Positions 27,626-38,155 of a stretch of 64,000 bases of DNA are shown here, one piece after another. Source of the stretch: Nocardiopsis gilva YIM 90087 (GTDB lineage Bacteria; Actinomycetota; Actinomycetes; Streptosporangiales; Streptosporangiaceae); contig NZ_CP022753.1 of NCBI RefSeq assembly GCF_002263495.1, forward strand, positions 1,612,001 to 1,676,000. The letters run 5' to 3'. Made by a program: the position numbers and the translations under genes. The first letter of the stretch is position 1, and each line of letters begins with the position of its first letter. Below the pieces are notes generated by a model that did no database searches, was not told the origin of the DNA, and saw only the letters and a list, made by a program, of their open reading frames with translations.

Positions 27626-28204
27626 GTGAATCCAACCATCATGGTCCTGATCGCCGTGGCCGCGCTCGCCGTTCTCGCCGGCGTGGCGTTCGTGGTCATG
27701 GGCAAGGGCGGCGAGCTGGCCCGGTTCGAGGCCGACCACCCACCGCTGGATCTCCCCACCGACCGGCAGCTGACCAGCTCGGACATGAGCCGGGTCGCGC
27801 TCCCGCTGGCGCTGTGGGGATACCATGTCCGGGCCGTCGACGAACTGCTGGTCCGGCTCTCCGCCGCGCTCGACGAGCGCGACGCGCGCATCGCCGAGCT
27901 GGAGCGGCGCGTCAGCGACAACGACACCTCCACCGGGCCGCGCCTGCTCTATCCCCGGACCGCACCGACGCCCCTGCCGCAGCGCACGGGCGCCAGTACG
28001 CGGCTGGAGAACGGCGCCCCCGCTGACACGGAGCCGCCGGACCCGCGCTCAGGCGCGAGTACGCGGGTCGAGCATGACGTCCCGGCCGAATCGCGCTCCG
28101 AGCCGTCGGACGCGTCCCCGCCAGCCGAGCGGGTCGATCCGCCCGCGGACGGCGGTCACGCGGACGAGGAGCCCCCGGCGGCGCGTTCCTCGCGGCACGG
28201 CTGA
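27626..28204 (+). CDS. DivIVA-like membrane protein
   Basis: 192 residues from GTG 27626. One transmembrane helix (about 3-25), then FEADHPPLDLPTDRQLTSSD and WGYHVRAVDELLVRLSAALD, the short coiled-coil-forming helix of the DivIVA-domain small proteins, then a long Pro/Ser/Glu-rich disordered tail in which GASTRLENGAPADTE and GASTRVEHDVPAESR form a two-copy repeat. Lies just before tagA as Rv1209 does in M. tuberculosis. Role unknown; polar or septal localisation is inferred from the family. Confidence 0.75.
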   Translation: MNPTIMVLIAVAALAVLAGVAFVVMGKGGELARFEADHPPLDLPTDRQLTSSDMSRVALPLALWGYHVRAVDELLVRLSAALDERDARIAELERRVSDNDTSTGPRLLYPRTAPTPLPQRTGASTRLENGAPADTEPPDPRSGASTRVEHDVPAESRSEPSDASPPAERVDPPADGGHADEEPPAARSSRHG

Positions 28205-28269
28205 CGCGGGCACACGACCGCAACACCCCCCATTCCTCCCGACCACCGCGAGCGACGAGACGATCCCCC

Positions 28270-28836
28270 ATGACCGACATGACGGCCCAGCCCGGCGCCG
28301 ATGGCCGCCGACGCTGCCACTGGGCGCTGGCCACCCCGGACCTGACCGCCTACCACGACACCGAGTGGGGCGTCCCCGTCCGGGGCGACCAGGCCATGTT
28401 CGAGCGCCTCGCCCTGGAGGGCTTCCAGGCGGGGCTGTCCTGGCTGACGGTGCTGCGCAAGCGCGAGGCGCTGCGGGAGGTGTTCGCGGGCTTCGACCCG
28501 GCGGTCGTCGCCGAGTACGGCCCCGGCGACGTCGAGCGGCTGCTCACCGATGACCGGATCATCCGCAGCCGCGCCAAGATCGAGGCGGTCATCGGCAACG
28601 CGCGGGCGACCCTCGAATTGAACGAGGGGCTCGCCCGGTTCGTGTGGAGACATGCGCCCGATCAGCACCCGACGCCCAAGTCCATGGACGACGTACCCGC
28701 CTCCACCCCGGAGAGCGCGGCACTGGCGAAGGCCCTGAAGAAACGCGGATTCCGGTTCGTCGGACCCACCACCGCATACGCTGCCATGCAGGCCACCGGG
28801 GTGGTCGACGACCACCTCGCCGACTGCTTCCGCTAG
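28270..28836 (+). CDS. tagA: DNA-3-methyladenine glycosylase I
   Basis: 188 residues. The family N-terminus CHWALATPDLTAYHDTEWGV holds the first zinc Cys and His, EGFQAGLSWLTVLRKREALR the base-flipping helix, and the C-terminal GVVDDHLADCF the last zinc ligands. Removes 3-methyladenine from alkylated DNA. Corresponds to Rv1210 in gene order. Confidence 0.94.
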   Translation: MTDMTAQPGADGRRRCHWALATPDLTAYHDTEWGVPVRGDQAMFERLALEGFQAGLSWLTVLRKREALREVFAGFDPAVVAEYGPGDVERLLTDDRIIRSRAKIEAVIGNARATLELNEGLARFVWRHAPDQHPTPKSMDDVPASTPESAALAKALKKRGFRFVGPTTAYAAMQATGVVDDHLADCFR

Positions 28837-29000
28837 GGCGGCGCCGCCGAAGACGACACCGGTGGCCACGGCTCCCATTCCCCACCTGTGCCGCTGGTCA
28901 CGGCACATGTCTGCCTAAACAGGGCCGGTGTGCCCTATTCTCTGTCGCTGTACACGCGAGCGGTTCCCCGCGTCCGTTCGCCTTGGAGGAGTCTCAAGCG

Positions 29001-29051
29001 ATGATCAACGCAAACGGCACCATCGGCCGCTCCTTCGGGGACCCCCGGTGA
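29001..29051 (+). CDS. 16-codon leader ORF coupled to the next gene
   Basis: ATG 29001 has an excellent Shine-Dalgarno GGAGGAG (28985-28991) 9 bases upstream. The peptide is MINANGTIGRSFGDPR; its TGA (29049-29051) overlaps the GTG start of the following gene as GTGA. The following gene has no comparable site of its own, so it appears to depend on ribosomes arriving from this leader. No regulatory amino-acid run is present. A 7-bp inverted repeat TGTGCCG/CGGCACA lies upstream at 28887-28907. Confidence 0.6.
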   Translation: MINANGTIGRSFGDPR

Positions 29052-29614
29052 GCAGCGCGCCGACCGACCGGCCGGAACCCGACAGCTCCGGCGCGTCGCC
29101 GATCCGGCAGATGTCCCTGTGGCCGCCGCCCCGGTCCTCCCGGCACAACTCCAAGCGCCGTCGCGGCGCCATCGTCATGAGCGGAGTCGCGGTCCTGCTG
29201 CTGGGGGCCGCGGGCGGAGCCGCATGGGCGCTGCGCGACCGCGTCGACACCCCCATGACCGAGGCCAGCGTCCCCGACTCCTATGCCGGAACGTGGAGCG
29301 GGGAGATGAGTCAGCAGGACGCCGACGGCAACCACATCCTCGACTGGGACGCGCAGGTCAAGCTGGAGTCGGGCGCCGAGAGCGGCGTCTCGGTGTGGGC
29401 CACGCTGAACTGCCGGGGCAGCCTCACCCTGACCGAGCGCCACGGCGACCGGCTGGTCTTCGACTACGTCGAAACCTACGATCCCGACGCGCGGTGCATC
29501 GACGAGTCCGAACTGACCCTGACGCCCGGCGGCACCACGGGCACGCTGGAGGCGACCTGGAACGCCGTCTCCCACGACGGCACACCGATGACCTCCACGG
29601 GCACGCTTCGCTGA
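29048..29614 (+). CDS. Single-pass membrane protein with extracellular beta-rich domain
   Basis: 188 residues from GTG 29048. About 38 disordered residues, a basic patch (RHNSKRRRG), a transmembrane helix (about 42-62) and an extracytoplasmic domain of about 120 residues with two cysteines (LNCRG and ARCID), likely a disulfide. YAGTWSGEMSQQDADGNH at the start of that domain and the repeated strand pattern suggest a small beta-barrel or sandwich. I do not recognise a named family. Translation probably coupled to the leader ORF. Confidence 0.75.
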   Translation: MSSAPTDRPEPDSSGASPIRQMSLWPPPRSSRHNSKRRRGAIVMSGVAVLLLGAAGGAAWALRDRVDTPMTEASVPDSYAGTWSGEMSQQDADGNHILDWDAQVKLESGAESGVSVWATLNCRGSLTLTERHGDRLVFDYVETYDPDARCIDESELTLTPGGTTGTLEATWNAVSHDGTPMTSTGTLR

Positions 29615-29622
29615 TCGCCGCG

Positions 29623-30414
29623 TCAGCGCCCCTCGAAGGTGGGCTTCTCCTTGTTCACGAAGGCCAGGGTGGCGTTGATGTGGTCGGCGGTCTCGGCGCA
29701 CTGGTCCTGCAGGTTCGCCTCCATGTCCAGGGCGTTGGCCAGGTCCAGGCCGGAGCCGAAGGTCAGTTCCGCCTTGATCGCCGCGTAGGCGACCGTGGGG
29801 CCACTGGCCAGCCGAACCGCGAGTTCGCGCGCCGTCGATTCGAGCTCCTCGGCGGGGACCACCTGGTTGACGAGGCCGATCTCCAGGGCGCGCTGAGCCT
29901 TGACCGGCTCGGCGAGCATCAGCAGCTCCATCGCGCGCGCGTGGCCGATCAGGCGGGGCAGCGTCCACGAGGCGCCGGAGTCGGAGCCCAGCCCGACGTT
30001 GGCGAACGCCATCAGGAACGACGCCTTCTCCGAGGCGATCCGCAGGTCGCAGGCGAAGGCCAGGGACGCCCCCGCGCCGGCGGCGACGCCGTTGACGGCG
30101 GCGATGACCGGCTTGGGCATGCGGGTGAGACCGAGAACGATCGGGTTGTAGTGCTTGCGGACCGTTTCGTTCAGGCCCTTGCCCGCGCCGAGCGCATCGG
30201 CGTGCTCCCGCAGATCCTGACCGGCGCTGAAGGCCTTCCCGCTGCCGGTCAGCAGGACCGCGCGGGCGTCGGTGTCGGTTCTGGCGCGTTCGACCGCTGC
30301 GAGGAGCTGGTCCTTCGCCTCGGCGGTGAGCGAGTTCATCGCGTCGGGTCGGTTGATCGTGATCGTCGCGACGCCATCGGAGAGGTCGTAGACAACGCTG
30401 TCTGACTCGGGCAC
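29623..30414 (-). CDS. Enoyl-CoA hydratase/isomerase family protein (PaaG-like)
   Basis: 263 residues, crotonase fold. Oxyanion-hole segments FSAGQDLREHADALG and NGVAAGAGASLAFACDLRIA are intact; GLGSDSGASWTLPRLIG carries the Asp used by PaaG-type ring-opening isomerases instead of the hydratase Glu pair. It may act on phenylacetyl-CoA-derived epoxides or straight-chain enoyl-CoAs; no paa genes adjoin. Monocistronic. Confidence 0.88.
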   Translation of the reverse strand: MPESDSVVYDLSDGVATITINRPDAMNSLTAEAKDQLLAAVERARTDTDARAVLLTGSGKAFSAGQDLREHADALGAGKGLNETVRKHYNPIVLGLTRMPKPVIAAVNGVAAGAGASLAFACDLRIASEKASFLMAFANVGLGSDSGASWTLPRLIGHARAMELLMLAEPVKAQRALEIGLVNQVVPAEELESTARELAVRLASGPTVAYAAIKAELTFGSGLDLANALDMEANLQDQCAETADHINATLAFVNKEKPTFEGR

Positions 30415-30694
30415 GCGGATCTCCCTGCTGCGGTCGGCCGTAAGGTCCCGGCGCCCACGCTACGGCGCCGCGGCTATAACCTTACTGTTCGGATTCTCAG
30501 CAGCCGAGGGCCCGGGGGCTGTCCGATCGTTCCCATTCAGGTCCGAAAGCTTGAGATAATGACAGAACAGTGATTCATTCCCTGAGTCACGCGGATGAGG
30601 CTCGAACCGAGGACCCTGCTCGCCGGTGGCGTGCTTCCCTCCGACGGTGTGGCCCATTCACCCGCGAGAGTTTCCTATGAAAGGGGATACGCAC

Positions 30695-30862
30695 ATGGCG
30701 GCGATGAAGCCGAGGACCGGTGATGGTCCGATGGAGGTCACCAAGGAGGGTCGCGGCATCATCATGCGGGTCCCGCTCGAGGGCGGCGGCCGCCTCGTCG
30801 TCGAACTCACCCCGGATGAGGCCACCGAGCTGAAGGCGGCCCTGGAGGGTGTCGTCGGCTAG
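30695..30862 (+). CDS. DUF3117 protein
   Basis: 55 residues, MAAMKPRTGDGPMEVTKEGR at the N-terminus followed by a short beta-hairpin region and the helix TPDEATELKAALEGVVG. Very conserved across actinobacteria, equivalent to Rv1211, which follows tagA in M. tuberculosis. AAAGGGGA lies 8 bases before ATG 30695; an in-frame ATG at 30677 would add six residues. No known function. Confidence 0.88.
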   Translation: MAAMKPRTGDGPMEVTKEGRGIIMRVPLEGGGRLVVELTPDEATELKAALEGVVG

Positions 30863-31045
30863 CCAGCGATCCTGGCCGTCCCCGTGACCTGGTTGATCGT
30901 TGCCGGGTCCGCGCCTGTGGCGGGTCCCTGCTGCCGCCGTCGTCGTGGAAAACGCGTCAGGCCGTACAGCGTCGGCCGCCCAGTCCCCCCGCGAACGCGG
31001 GGATGGTCCCCGTCGATCACCAGCTTGGAAAGATTGTGAGCGTCC

Positions 31046-32563
31046 GTGCCTTTCGCTACGGAGATCCACTCGGCCCCCGGCACCCTCGCCGATTCCGCCG
31101 CCGACCTGGTGGCGATTCCCGTCCGTACCGACGGCGACCGCCCCGCTGCGGCCACCGCCGGAACAGGGTGGTCCCCGGAGGCTCTCGACACGCGACTTCC
31201 GGCGCCCTCCGCTGACCTGATCGCGCACTACGAACTCACCGGAAAACCCGGTGAGACGGCCACATTCCCGGTCGACCTCGGCCGGGGACTCGTTCGGCTG
31301 GCCCTGCTCGGTATCGGTGCGGGCACCCCCGACGACCTGCGCGCGGCGGGCGCCGCGTTGGCACGGCTGGCCAAGGGACGTGAGCGTGTCGCCATCGCGA
31401 CCCCGTCCCTGGTCCAGGACGGCCGGACCGGGCACGACGCCGCCCTGTCCGCCTTCGCGGAGGGGGCCCTCCTCGCCTCCTACACGTTCTCCATGAAGTC
31501 CGCCCAGAAGGGGCCGCGGCCGGTCCCGGCGATCGACCTCGTGGCGGATGACGACGGCGCGGTCGCCGAGCCGGTGCGCCGCGGTACCGCCCTGGCCCGT
31601 GCCACCGCGCTGGCCCGCGACCTGATCAACACGCCGTCGCTGGAGAAGGACCCGGCGTGGCTCGCCGGGCGGGCCGAGGAGATCGGGACTGAGGCCGGAC
31701 TCGACGTCGAGGTCTGGGACGAGGCGCGGTTGGAGCGCGAGGGATTCGGCGCGATCATCGCCGTGGGGCAGGGCTCGGTCCGACCGCCGCGCATGGTCAA
31801 GCTCGCCTACCGGCCCGAGAACCCGACCTCGCACGTCGTCCTCGTCGGCAAGGGCATCACGTTCGACACCGGCGGCCTGCAGATCAAGCCGACCGACAAC
31901 ATGATGCTCATGAAGACCGACATGAGCGGCTCGGCGGTCGTGCTGGGCGTGGTGTCGGCACTGGCCGAACTCGGGGCGCGGGTGAGCGTCACCGGCCTGA
32001 TCCCGCTCGCCGAGAACTCGGTCTCCGGATCGGCGCAGCGCCCCAGCGACGTGATCACCACCTACAACGGGCGCACCGTCGAGGTGCTCAACACCGACGC
32101 CGAGGGGCGCCTGGTCATGGCCGACGCCATGGCCTACGCCGTCGCGGAGCTGGACGCCGACACCATCGTCGACGTGGCCACCCTGACCGGGGCGGCCAAG
32201 CTGGCGTTGGGAACCCAGACCGGCGCGCTGTTCAGCACCGACGACGCACTGGCCGAGGCGCTCGCCGCGGCCGGCCGCGCCTCGGGCGAGGAGCTGTGGC
32301 GGATGCCGCTGGTCGAGGAGTACCGCGACACGCTGGACTCGCCGGTGGCGGATCTGGCGAACATCGGCACGAAGACCGACTACGGCCACCCCGGCGCCAC
32401 CGAGGCGGCGCTGTTCCTGCGCGAGTTCGCCGGCGGCCTGCCGTGGGCGCACCTCGACATCGCCGGGCCGGGCCGGGCCACCGGCGACGACGGGCTCATC
32501 ACCAAGGGCGGCACCGGCTTCTCCACGCGGCTGCTGCTGCGCTGGCTGACGGCGACGCCCTAG
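31046..32563 (+). CDS. pepA: Leucyl aminopeptidase (M17)
   Basis: 505 residues, GTG start. N-terminal macro-like domain (1-170) and catalytic domain with VGKGITFDTGGLQIKP, LMKTDMSGSA and NTDAEGRL (349-356), which carry the two-metal site Lys/Asp/Asp/Asp/Glu and the catalytic Arg. Removes N-terminal residues from peptides in the cytoplasm. Convergent with the O-methyltransferase gene 43 bases away. Confidence 0.95.
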   Translation: MPFATEIHSAPGTLADSAADLVAIPVRTDGDRPAAATAGTGWSPEALDTRLPAPSADLIAHYELTGKPGETATFPVDLGRGLVRLALLGIGAGTPDDLRAAGAALARLAKGRERVAIATPSLVQDGRTGHDAALSAFAEGALLASYTFSMKSAQKGPRPVPAIDLVADDDGAVAEPVRRGTALARATALARDLINTPSLEKDPAWLAGRAEEIGTEAGLDVEVWDEARLEREGFGAIIAVGQGSVRPPRMVKLAYRPENPTSHVVLVGKGITFDTGGLQIKPTDNMMLMKTDMSGSAVVLGVVSALAELGARVSVTGLIPLAENSVSGSAQRPSDVITTYNGRTVEVLNTDAEGRLVMADAMAYAVAELDADTIVDVATLTGAAKLALGTQTGALFSTDDALAEALAAAGRASGEELWRMPLVEEYRDTLDSPVADLANIGTKTDYGHPGATEAALFLREFAGGLPWAHLDIAGPGRATGDDGLITKGGTGFSTRLLLRWLTATP

Positions 32564-32606
32564 CGGACGGCGGTGCGGGCCCGACCCCGGGTCCGGCCGG
32601 TTCGGC

Positions 32607-33347
32607 TCAGAGGGCCTCCTCGCGGATCGCCGCGAGGAGGCCCTCGCCTACGGGCAGCAGCAGCGGGACCAGGTTCTCGTCCTCCCGGATCAGGCGCCCC
32701 ACCTCGCGCACGGACTGCTGGGCGCTGGGGACGCTCAGCGGCCCGTCGGGGACCGGGGCCGCGTCCAGGCCGTTGTTGAACACCACGATCCCGCCGACGC
32801 GCAGCAGGCGCAGCGCCTCGGCCAGGTAGGCGGGGTACTCGTCGGTCACCGCGTCGATGAAGACCATGTCGTAGGCGGCGTCGGTGAGCCGCGGCAGCAC
32901 CTCCATGCCGCGCCCCTGGATGAGCCGGGTGCGGTTCGCGGGGAAGCCGGCGGACCGGTAGGCCTCCCGGGCCGCCTCCTGGTACTCGGGTTCGATGTCC
33001 ACGGTGGTCAGGATGGCGTCGGGGCGCATGCCGCGGAGCAGCCAGATGCCGGAGCTCCCGCACCCCGTGCCGACCTCCACGACCGAGCGGGCGCCGATCG
33101 CCGCGGCGAGGAAGCGCAGCACCGCCCCGCCCGCCGCGCTGATCGGGCCCACATCCGCCCGCCGCCCGGCTTCGCGGGCGTCGGTCAGCGGGTCGTCCTC
33201 GATGACGTAGGAATCGATGTACGCACGTGTATCGTCTCGGCTGGCGATGTCGGCCTCCCGCACGTGGAACGGATATGACGGCTGCTCGCCGGGTGGGTCC
33301 CGCGTGGGGAAGCGGGAACGCTCAGTCGTGTCGAGAGTGGGCGGCAC
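32607..33347 (-). CDS. Class I O-methyltransferase (Rv1220c-like)
   Basis: 246 residues. SAM-binding VVEVGTGCGSSGIWLLRG, acidic loop TTVDIEPEYQ and metal-site MVFIDAVTDEYPAYLAEALR are those of the catechol/caffeoyl-CoA-type family. Substrate unknown. Lies divergent from sigE as Rv1220c does from Rv1221. The last 12 codons are themselves part of a strong hairpin. Confidence 0.9.
   Translation of the reverse strand: MPPTLDTTERSRFPTRDPPGEQPSYPFHVREADIASRDDTRAYIDSYVIEDDPLTDAREAGRRADVGPISAAGGAVLRFLAAAIGARSVVEVGTGCGSSGIWLLRGMRPDAILTTVDIEPEYQEAAREAYRSAGFPANRTRLIQGRGMEVLPRLTDAAYDMVFIDAVTDEYPAYLAEALRLLRVGGIVVFNNGLDAAPVPDGPLSVPSAQQSVREVGRLIREDENLVPLLLPVGEGLLAAIREEAL
32610..32645. terminator. 16-bp hairpin inside the end of the methyltransferase gene
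   Basis: Perfect 16-bp stem (32610-32625 with 32630-32645), 4-base loop, formed by codons for GEGLLAAIREEAL just before the stop at 32607 and lying 47 bases past the convergent pepA stop. Likely a bidirectional terminator that the methyltransferase reading frame has grown into. Confidence 0.75.
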
Positions 33348-33468
33348 GGCCCGGCAGATGCGATCGATCTCAGAACACCGCGACCGTCACGCGCTGTCGT
33401 AGCGTGATTACAGTCGGATGATGCTCCTGGGCAAAGACTAGCCCGTCCGGAAGCGGGACGGGGCTGTG

Positions 33469-33495
33469 GGAACTTAATTGCCGCCGCGCGGCGTT
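33469..33495 (+). promoter_or_regulatory. Candidate sigma-E-type ECF promoter of sigE
   Basis: GGAACTT (33469-33475) and CGTT (33492-33495) separated by 16 bases match the SigE-type -35/-10 pattern as I recall it. The predicted transcript would start near 33502, about 105 bases before the sigE start, consistent with autoregulation. Confidence 0.5.
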
Positions 33496-33605
33496 GCAAT
33501 CGGGTGAAGGGTCCTCGCGGACGATGACATATCTGGACCGTCGTCCGCGCGATCCGGTCGACGCGACCGGATGCGGGACGCCGCGCATGCGGATCGTGCC
33601 GAAGA

Positions 33606-34229
33606 ATGGGGGTAGCGGTGGCAGGCTCCGAAACTGCCGTGGACTTCGAGCAATGGGAGCCGCCCAGCTGGGACGAGGTGGTGCGGAACCACTCCGCACG
33701 CGTGTACCGGCTCGCCTTCCGCCTGACCGGGAACCAGCATGACGCCGAAGACCTCACCCAGGAGGTCTTCATCCGCGTCTTCCGCTCCCTGGCCAACTAC
33801 ACGCCCGGAACGTTCGAGGGCTGGCTGCACCGCATCACGACCAACCTCTTCCTCGACATGGCGCGCCGCAAGGCGCGCATCCGCTTCGAGGGCCTCGCCG
33901 AGAACGCCGACGAACGGCTCCAGGGCCGGGAACCCTCCCCGGCCCAGTCGTATGACGCCAAGCACTTTGACGCCGACATCCAGGGCGCGCTCGACGCGCT
34001 GCCCGCGGAGTTCCGCGCGCCGGTGGTGCTGTGCGACATCGAAGGGCTCTCCTACGAGGAGATCGCCGCGACCCTCGGAGTGAAGCTGGGCACCGTCCGC
34101 AGCCGCATCCACCGCGGCCGCGCTCAACTGCGCAAGGCGCTGGAGCACCGCAAGCGCATGGCCGCCCAGGAGGGCGTCCCCCACGCGAACGTGACACAGG
34201 CTCATGGCTGGGGCCGGGAGGTGGAGTGA
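33606..34229 (+). CDS. sigE: ECF RNA polymerase sigma factor SigE
   Basis: 207 residues. Region 2 ([20 protein letters not shown], then [14 protein letters not shown]) and region 4 ([20 protein letters not shown], then [20 protein letters not shown]) are clear. Gene order O-methyltransferase, sigE, anti-sigma, RseB-like, htrA follows Rv1220c-Rv1223. Controls envelope stress genes. GTG 33618, with GGGGG six bases upstream, is an alternative start. Ends 3 bases before the anti-sigma gene, so the two are probably made together. Confidence 0.92.
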   Translation: MGVAVAGSETAVDFEQWEPPSWDEVVRNHSARVYRLAFRLTGNQHDAEDLTQEVFIRVFRSLANYTPGTFEGWLHRITTNLFLDMARRKARIRFEGLAENADERLQGREPSPAQSYDAKHFDADIQGALDALPAEFRAPVVLCDIEGLSYEEIAATLGVKLGTVRSRIHRGRAQLRKALEHRKRMAAQEGVPHANVTQAHGWGREVE

Positions 34230-34232
34230 ACA

Positions 34233-34919
34233 ATGGATCACTTGGGGGAACGGCTGTCAGCTCTCGTCGACGGCGAGCTCGGGGACGCTGAGCGCGATCG
34301 GGCGCTGATCCACCTGGCGTCCTGCGAGTCCTGTCGCTTCGAGGCCGAGATGATGCGCCGGCTCAAGCGGCGCCTGCACCACCTCGACGAACCCGCGCCC
34401 TCGAACGACTTCATGGGTCGCCTGTCCGCGCTGAGCGGGCCGCCGTCCGCGGAACCACCCGCGGGGCCGCCGCCCGGCGGTGGCCCCGGGGTGCTCAGCC
34501 GTCCCAGAGGTAGCCGCTCGCCATTCGGAACCGACCCGTTCGGTCCTCCGGCGCCCGGTTCCCTCGGCGGCCTGGCCGCCGAGTCCGCGCCCGCTCCCAC
34601 GTCCACCCCCGCGGCACGGGCGCTGCGCCGCCGCCGCGGCCCGGAGCCGCTCTCGGTGCTCCGACCCGGCTGGCCGGGCGCGCGCTACGCCGTCGCTGGA
34701 GCTTCTGTCGTGGCGCTGACCCTGGGAACGGCGTTCGTCGCGGGAGGCGACGCCCAGCCCGCGCCCGTCGTCCGCCCCGCCCTGGAGGACTACGCGGTCG
34801 AGCACGCGGTCACCGCGCGCCAGGGCGCGTTCCCCACGGCACCGCCGCCGTCGTCCGCCTCCGCCAGTGTCGAGACGGTCATCCGCACAGGCGCGATCGA
34901 TGCGCCCCGGCCCCGGTGA
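34233..34919 (+). CDS. rseA: Zinc-finger anti-sigma factor (RseA-like)
   Basis: 228 residues. N-terminal zinc-binding anti-sigma domain with HLASCESC (H-x3-C-x2-C) in MDHLGERLSALVDGELGDAE and following; a Pro/Gly-rich linker; one transmembrane helix (about 151-172); and a short outer tail. It should hold SigE inactive at the membrane. GTGA overlap with the next gene. Confidence 0.88.
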   Translation: MDHLGERLSALVDGELGDAERDRALIHLASCESCRFEAEMMRRLKRRLHHLDEPAPSNDFMGRLSALSGPPSAEPPAGPPPGGGPGVLSRPRGSRSPFGTDPFGPPAPGSLGGLAAESAPAPTSTPAARALRRRRGPEPLSVLRPGWPGARYAVAGASVVALTLGTAFVAGGDAQPAPVVRPALEDYAVEHAVTARQGAFPTAPPPSSASASVETVIRTGAIDAPRPR

Positions 34920-35992
34920 GCGGCGCGGACCGATGGCGCGGTCCGGCCGTTGCGCTGGTCCTGCTGACGCTGCTCGTCGTGGTGCCCCTGAGCGCCTCTG
35001 GGAGCCCCGGGGCGGCCGCGACGGCGCCGGGCGGTGACGACGACGGAATGGCCCTGCTGCGCCGCGCGGCCCGGGCGGAACACGGCACCTCCTACCGGGG
35101 CGTCCAGTCGGTGACCTCGGGCATCGGGTCGGAGGTCGAGACCCGCCTGGTCCAGGTGGTGCACCGGGCCGGGCACGGCACCGAGTACGGCGGACCGCCG
35201 GGGACGACCGGGGCCGACCGCGTCGTGGTGACCCCGTCGCCGACCCTGCTGCGCATGGACGAGAAGCTGCTGGGCGCGCTCGCGGCCAACTACCGCGTGA
35301 CCCGCGCGGGATCGGGCGTGATCTGCGGACGCCGCGTGACGGTCGTGGAGGCGCTGCGCGCCAACGGGACGGTCGCCGGGCGGTTCTGGATCGACGACGA
35401 CACCGGACTGCCGCTGCGCCAGGAGACCCGGGACGCGGCCGGGCAGGTCGCGCACTCCACCGAGTTCACCGAGTTCCGGACCGATGTCGGCACAGCGACC
35501 CTCCCCATGTCGGCGCACCACGCGTGGCCGTGGAAGGGCGTGACCTCGAACGCGGAACTGGATGACCTGCGCGCTGAGGGCTGGGCCGTGCCCGACTACC
35601 TCCACTGGGACCTGCCGCTGATCGAGGTCTGGTCCAAGGGCGAGGGCGAGGGCCGCGTCCTGCACCTCTCCTACTCCGACGGATTGTCGGTGGTGTCCGT
35701 TTTCATCCAGCGTGGGCGCTTGGGGCGTGAATCCGAGGGAACCGGGGACGGGATGACCGCCGTCGTACAAGGCGATGGCACCGTCTACGTCGACGACGCG
35801 GGGCAGCAGCGGCGCGTGTGGGAGACCGACGGATTCGTCTACACCGTGCTGGCCGACGCCCCCGAGGAGACGGTCAGGGCGGCGGTCGCGGGGCTGCCCG
35901 CCCCCGACGGGAGCGGGTTCTGGCCGCGAGTGATGCGGGGCTTCGAGCGGCTCGGCTCCTGGTCGGGTCTTCCGGTGGCGCAGGCTACCTGA
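34916..35992 (+). CDS. Secreted/membrane RseB-like sigma-E regulatory protein
   Basis: 358 residues, GTG start overlapping the anti-sigma stop. Signal peptide about 1-33 and then an extracytoplasmic domain like MucB/RseB: early GTSYRGVQSVTSG, central GVICGRRVTVVEAL and GRFWIDDDTGLPLRQETRD, and a second domain ending near FVYTVLADAPEETVRA. In proteobacteria RseB protects RseA from cleavage; the same role here fits the operon. M. tuberculosis has no gene here, so the four-gene module is closer to that of other actinomycetes. Confidence 0.85.
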   Translation: MSGADRWRGPAVALVLLTLLVVVPLSASGSPGAAATAPGGDDDGMALLRRAARAEHGTSYRGVQSVTSGIGSEVETRLVQVVHRAGHGTEYGGPPGTTGADRVVVTPSPTLLRMDEKLLGALAANYRVTRAGSGVICGRRVTVVEALRANGTVAGRFWIDDDTGLPLRQETRDAAGQVAHSTEFTEFRTDVGTATLPMSAHHAWPWKGVTSNAELDDLRAEGWAVPDYLHWDLPLIEVWSKGEGEGRVLHLSYSDGLSVVSVFIQRGRLGRESEGTGDGMTAVVQGDGTVYVDDAGQQRRVWETDGFVYTVLADAPEETVRAAVAGLPAPDGSGFWPRVMRGFERLGSWSGLPVAQAT

Positions 35993-36145
35993 GCCGGCAC
36001 CACCCATAGGCGACCTGAACGGCCCGAATGCCCCGGTGAGGACGTAAGGTGCGCCAGTTGGGACAATCCACTGACGGCGCCTGTTAACCAACGGCTTATG
36101 TCGACCGCCCCAGAATGGAGGCGGCAGCGACAACACGGAGAATTC

Positions 36146-37956
<1,811 letters not shown>

Positions 37957-38077
37957 CCGACGCTTCCGCCCCGGACCACGACGTGCCTTCCGGTGAGGGA
38001 ACGGGTCGGGGTGTGACACCGCCCGTGACGTCCGGCCCCTTCGGGCCGGACGAAACCGTGATGCCCCGGTAGCTAAT

Positions 38078-38122
38078 GACGATGGGGGCCGATCCGCCAC
38101 AGGCGGATCGGCCCCCATCGTC
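38078..38122. terminator. Bidirectional terminator between htrA and cytosine deaminase
   Basis: 21-bp perfect stem (38078-38098 with 38102-38122) and a 3-base loop between two convergent genes. Confidence 0.85.
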
Positions 38123-38155
38123 GTCCGTCGAGGGAGGGCCCGTGCGGGACGAACG

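Noticed and set aside
30350-30375. GTTGATCGTGATCGTCGC as a possible further member of the palindrome family
   Set aside because: Lies in enoyl-CoA hydratase coding sequence, lacks TCTCGG and has no complementary arm.
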